Positions 62,875 to 64,000 of a DNA stretch of 64,000 bases are shown in pieces. This DNA is from Streptomyces sp. B21-083 (GTDB taxonomy: Bacteria > Actinomycetota > Actinomycetes > Streptomycetales > Streptomycetaceae). The notes under the pieces were generated by a model that ran no database searches, was not told where the DNA came from, and saw only the letters and a program-made list of their open reading frames with translations. Made by a program: the position numbers and the translations under genes. The stretch's first letter is position 1, and every line of letters begins with the position of its first letter. The stretch is from contig NZ_JARUND010000002.1 in NCBI RefSeq assembly GCF_036898825.1, positions 3,844,001-3,908,000 on the forward strand, written 5' to 3'.

Positions 62875-63741
62875 TCAGAGCACCCTGCCCGCCTCGCCGT
62901 CGAAGTCGATCGTCTGCGCGCGGCGCAGCAGCCACAGCGTGAAGGCGAGGGTCGAGACGTCCGTGTTGAGGCGGTGCAGGGTTGCCTCTGCCTCGTTCCA
63001 GGTGAGGACCGTGCCCGTGCTGCCGTCCAGGACCAGGCTGTTGCTCCCCGACAGGTGGCCCAGGCGGATCAAGTCGCCTGCGGCCTCCGGGAGTTCGGTC
63101 GCCGGGTATGCGTCATCCTCGTCCGCGCGGTACTCCGCGAGCGTCGGCAGCGGTATGTCGGTGTCCAGGTGGAAGTGGGTGCCGTCCTCCGGGAGTCCCG
63201 TGCAGCTCAGGAAGCGGCGGGTCGGCTCGTGGGTGAGCGGGGCCGGGAAGTCGACGTCCTCGAAGCGGGCCACCTTGGCGTGGCCGAACTCCTGCTCAAG
63301 GAGCCGGGCGGGCAGGTCGAGGGCGAGGCCCGACTCCGCGCCGGCGGCGGCGATCCGGGCCAGGGGGCGGATCAGGGCGGCCATCTTCCAGTACGGCAGC
63401 ACATCGCCGCTGGTGCCCCGGGCGAACACCATCAGCAGGTGCCGGGAGGTCTCCGCCAGCGTCCGCGGGCCGAACCCGTCTACGGAGAAGGCCAGTTGGC
63501 CTCGCGCTGCTGCCATCTCCTCCGTCGCCGCCGCGAACCGCCGCAGCACTTCCAGCGAGGAGGCGGGCGGGCGCCGGTCCAGCGGGGCGGGGCTGTTGTG
63601 TGTCGAGTCCGCCACCGTCCGCAGGGCCCCGGTACGCACTGCTCCGGTGCGCGGTGCGCCGAACCTCACCTGGCCCTTGCCGGCAGGCAGTCCTACGCGC
63701 GTCAGCGGCTTGCCCCTGGTCAGAGTGATCGTCGTGCTCAT
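62875..63741 (-). CDS. SUKH-4-like immunity protein
   Basis: 288 aa from ATG 63741 (MSTTITLTRG); the frame open to 63831 is not protein-like. The second half resembles the SUKH-4 family: TDIPLPTLAEYRADEDD, GDLIRLGHLSGSNSLVLDGSTGTVLTWNEAEA and VSTLAFTLWLLRRAQ. SUKH proteins protect against polymorphic (contact or secreted) nuclease/deaminase toxins. The N-terminal 130 residues are unlike SUKH and may be a second domain. No toxin gene is visible inside the window, but the 3' neighbour at the right edge is only partly seen. Confidence 0.7.
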   Translation of the reverse strand: MSTTITLTRGKPLTRVGLPAGKGQVRFGAPRTGAVRTGALRTVADSTHNSPAPLDRRPPASSLEVLRRFAAATEEMAAARGQLAFSVDGFGPRTLAETSRHLLMVFARGTSGDVLPYWKMAALIRPLARIAAAGAESGLALDLPARLLEQEFGHAKVARFEDVDFPAPLTHEPTRRFLSCTGLPEDGTHFHLDTDIPLPTLAEYRADEDDAYPATELPEAAGDLIRLGHLSGSNSLVLDGSTGTVLTWNEAEATLHRLNTDVSTLAFTLWLLRRAQTIDFDGEAGRVL

Positions 63742-63900
63742 CGTTTCCCCCGCGCATGGTTGCTCACGGTCCCCCGGACGCGACGTCGAAAACGTCCGCT
63801 GCCCGGCAGGCCCTCCCACTGCCCAGAACACTACGCGGCACCACTGACAACGGCCTCTGGCCTGGGACGAAGGCCCAAATCGGCGGTCGACCGTCCGCCC

Positions 63901-64000
63901 TCAGCCGAAGTACACGCCACCCACGACGACCACGACCGCCGCCACCAGGAACAGCAGCACCCACGCCAGCACCTTGCCGGGCGTCGGCCCGGGTTCGTAG
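63901..64000 (-). CDS. C-terminal end of a membrane protein (5' end outside window)
   Basis: The minus-strand frame enters from the right edge and ends at the TGA at 63903-63901. The last residues read PGKVLAWVLLFLVAAVVVVV then GGVYFG, a single C-terminal membrane helix preceded by a Pro/Gly-rich stretch. Nothing more can be said about the family. Confidence 0.6.
   Translation of the reverse strand, partial: YEPGPTPGKVLAWVLLFLVAAVVVVVGGVYFG

Overview
The window is a piece of a Streptomyces (high-GC actinobacterial) chromosome. The evidence is very high GC with strong third-position G/C, many GTG starts, and hallmark families: WhiJ-like XRE/DUF397 pairs, the sporulation protein SsgG, DasR operators in front of GlcNAc PTS genes, CysO/CysM/Mec sulfur transfer and the hppD-AsnC pair. 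From memory of S. coelicolor, about 31-52 kb follows the order nagF-nagE-(MBL)-(PemK)-cysM-cysO-mec-DUF2017-clpS-pncB-pncA-...-ssgG-...-hppD.

Layout. 1-11.6 kb is accessory. A visibly lower-GC left edge carries the tail of an E-x-K nuclease-like protein, a DUF6602 PD-(D/E)XK-like protein and a 1053-aa PLD-nuclease/helicase/DUF3427 protein, together a plausible defence cassette. Two WhiJ-type regulatory modules follow (ATPase-like/XRE/DUF397 and XRE/DUF6879/small protein), then a frameshifted serine hydrolase, small Streptomyces-specific proteins and a headless NUDIX relic. 11.6-14.3 kb is valS, in an unexpected neighbourhood. 14.3-21 kb holds small membrane proteins, a TetR/DUF1772 divergent pair with two palindromic operators, DUF445, an SGNH hydrolase and several short-repeat clusters. 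21-31.5 kb is housekeeping: a LiaF-like protein, a three-gene ABC-2 exporter, a class A PBP with low-complexity tails, a GroES-like protein, bcp, tRNA-Leu, rdgB and rph.

31.5-33.5 kb is the GlcNAc PTS locus: nagF, a decayed second permease and nagE2, with a DasR-type palindrome and a 16-bp-arm double palindrome. 33.6-38.1 kb holds an MBL hydrolase, a PemK-like protein, the CysO-dependent cysteine system (32-aa Cys-ending leader peptide, cysO, cysM, and mec just upstream) and DUF2017/clpS. 38.2-40.3 kb is NAD salvage (pncB, pncA), followed by tandem repeats. 40.6-52 kb contains an FMN-binding protein, a secreted M6 protease, two RDD membrane proteins, ssgG, a GlcD-like oxidase, a TPR protein and hppD with its AsnC regulator. 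52.8-64 kb has a LacI-type regulator facing a secreted beta-propeller/ricin-lectin glycosidase, an S16 protease, an IclR regulator, a DEAD helicase, a Doc-type toxin-antitoxin, an MFS exporter, tRNA-Cys, a VOC protein, a SUKH-4-like protein and the tail of a membrane protein.

The most noteworthy points are the CysO C-terminus (Gly-Gly followed by Met-Val, implying processing before use) beside its JAMM protease and a possibly leaderless cysteine leader peptide; the collapsed nagE1 relic under intact DasR-type control sites; the nuclease/helicase cassette with TTA codons; and several periodic short-repeat arrays in intergenic DNA.
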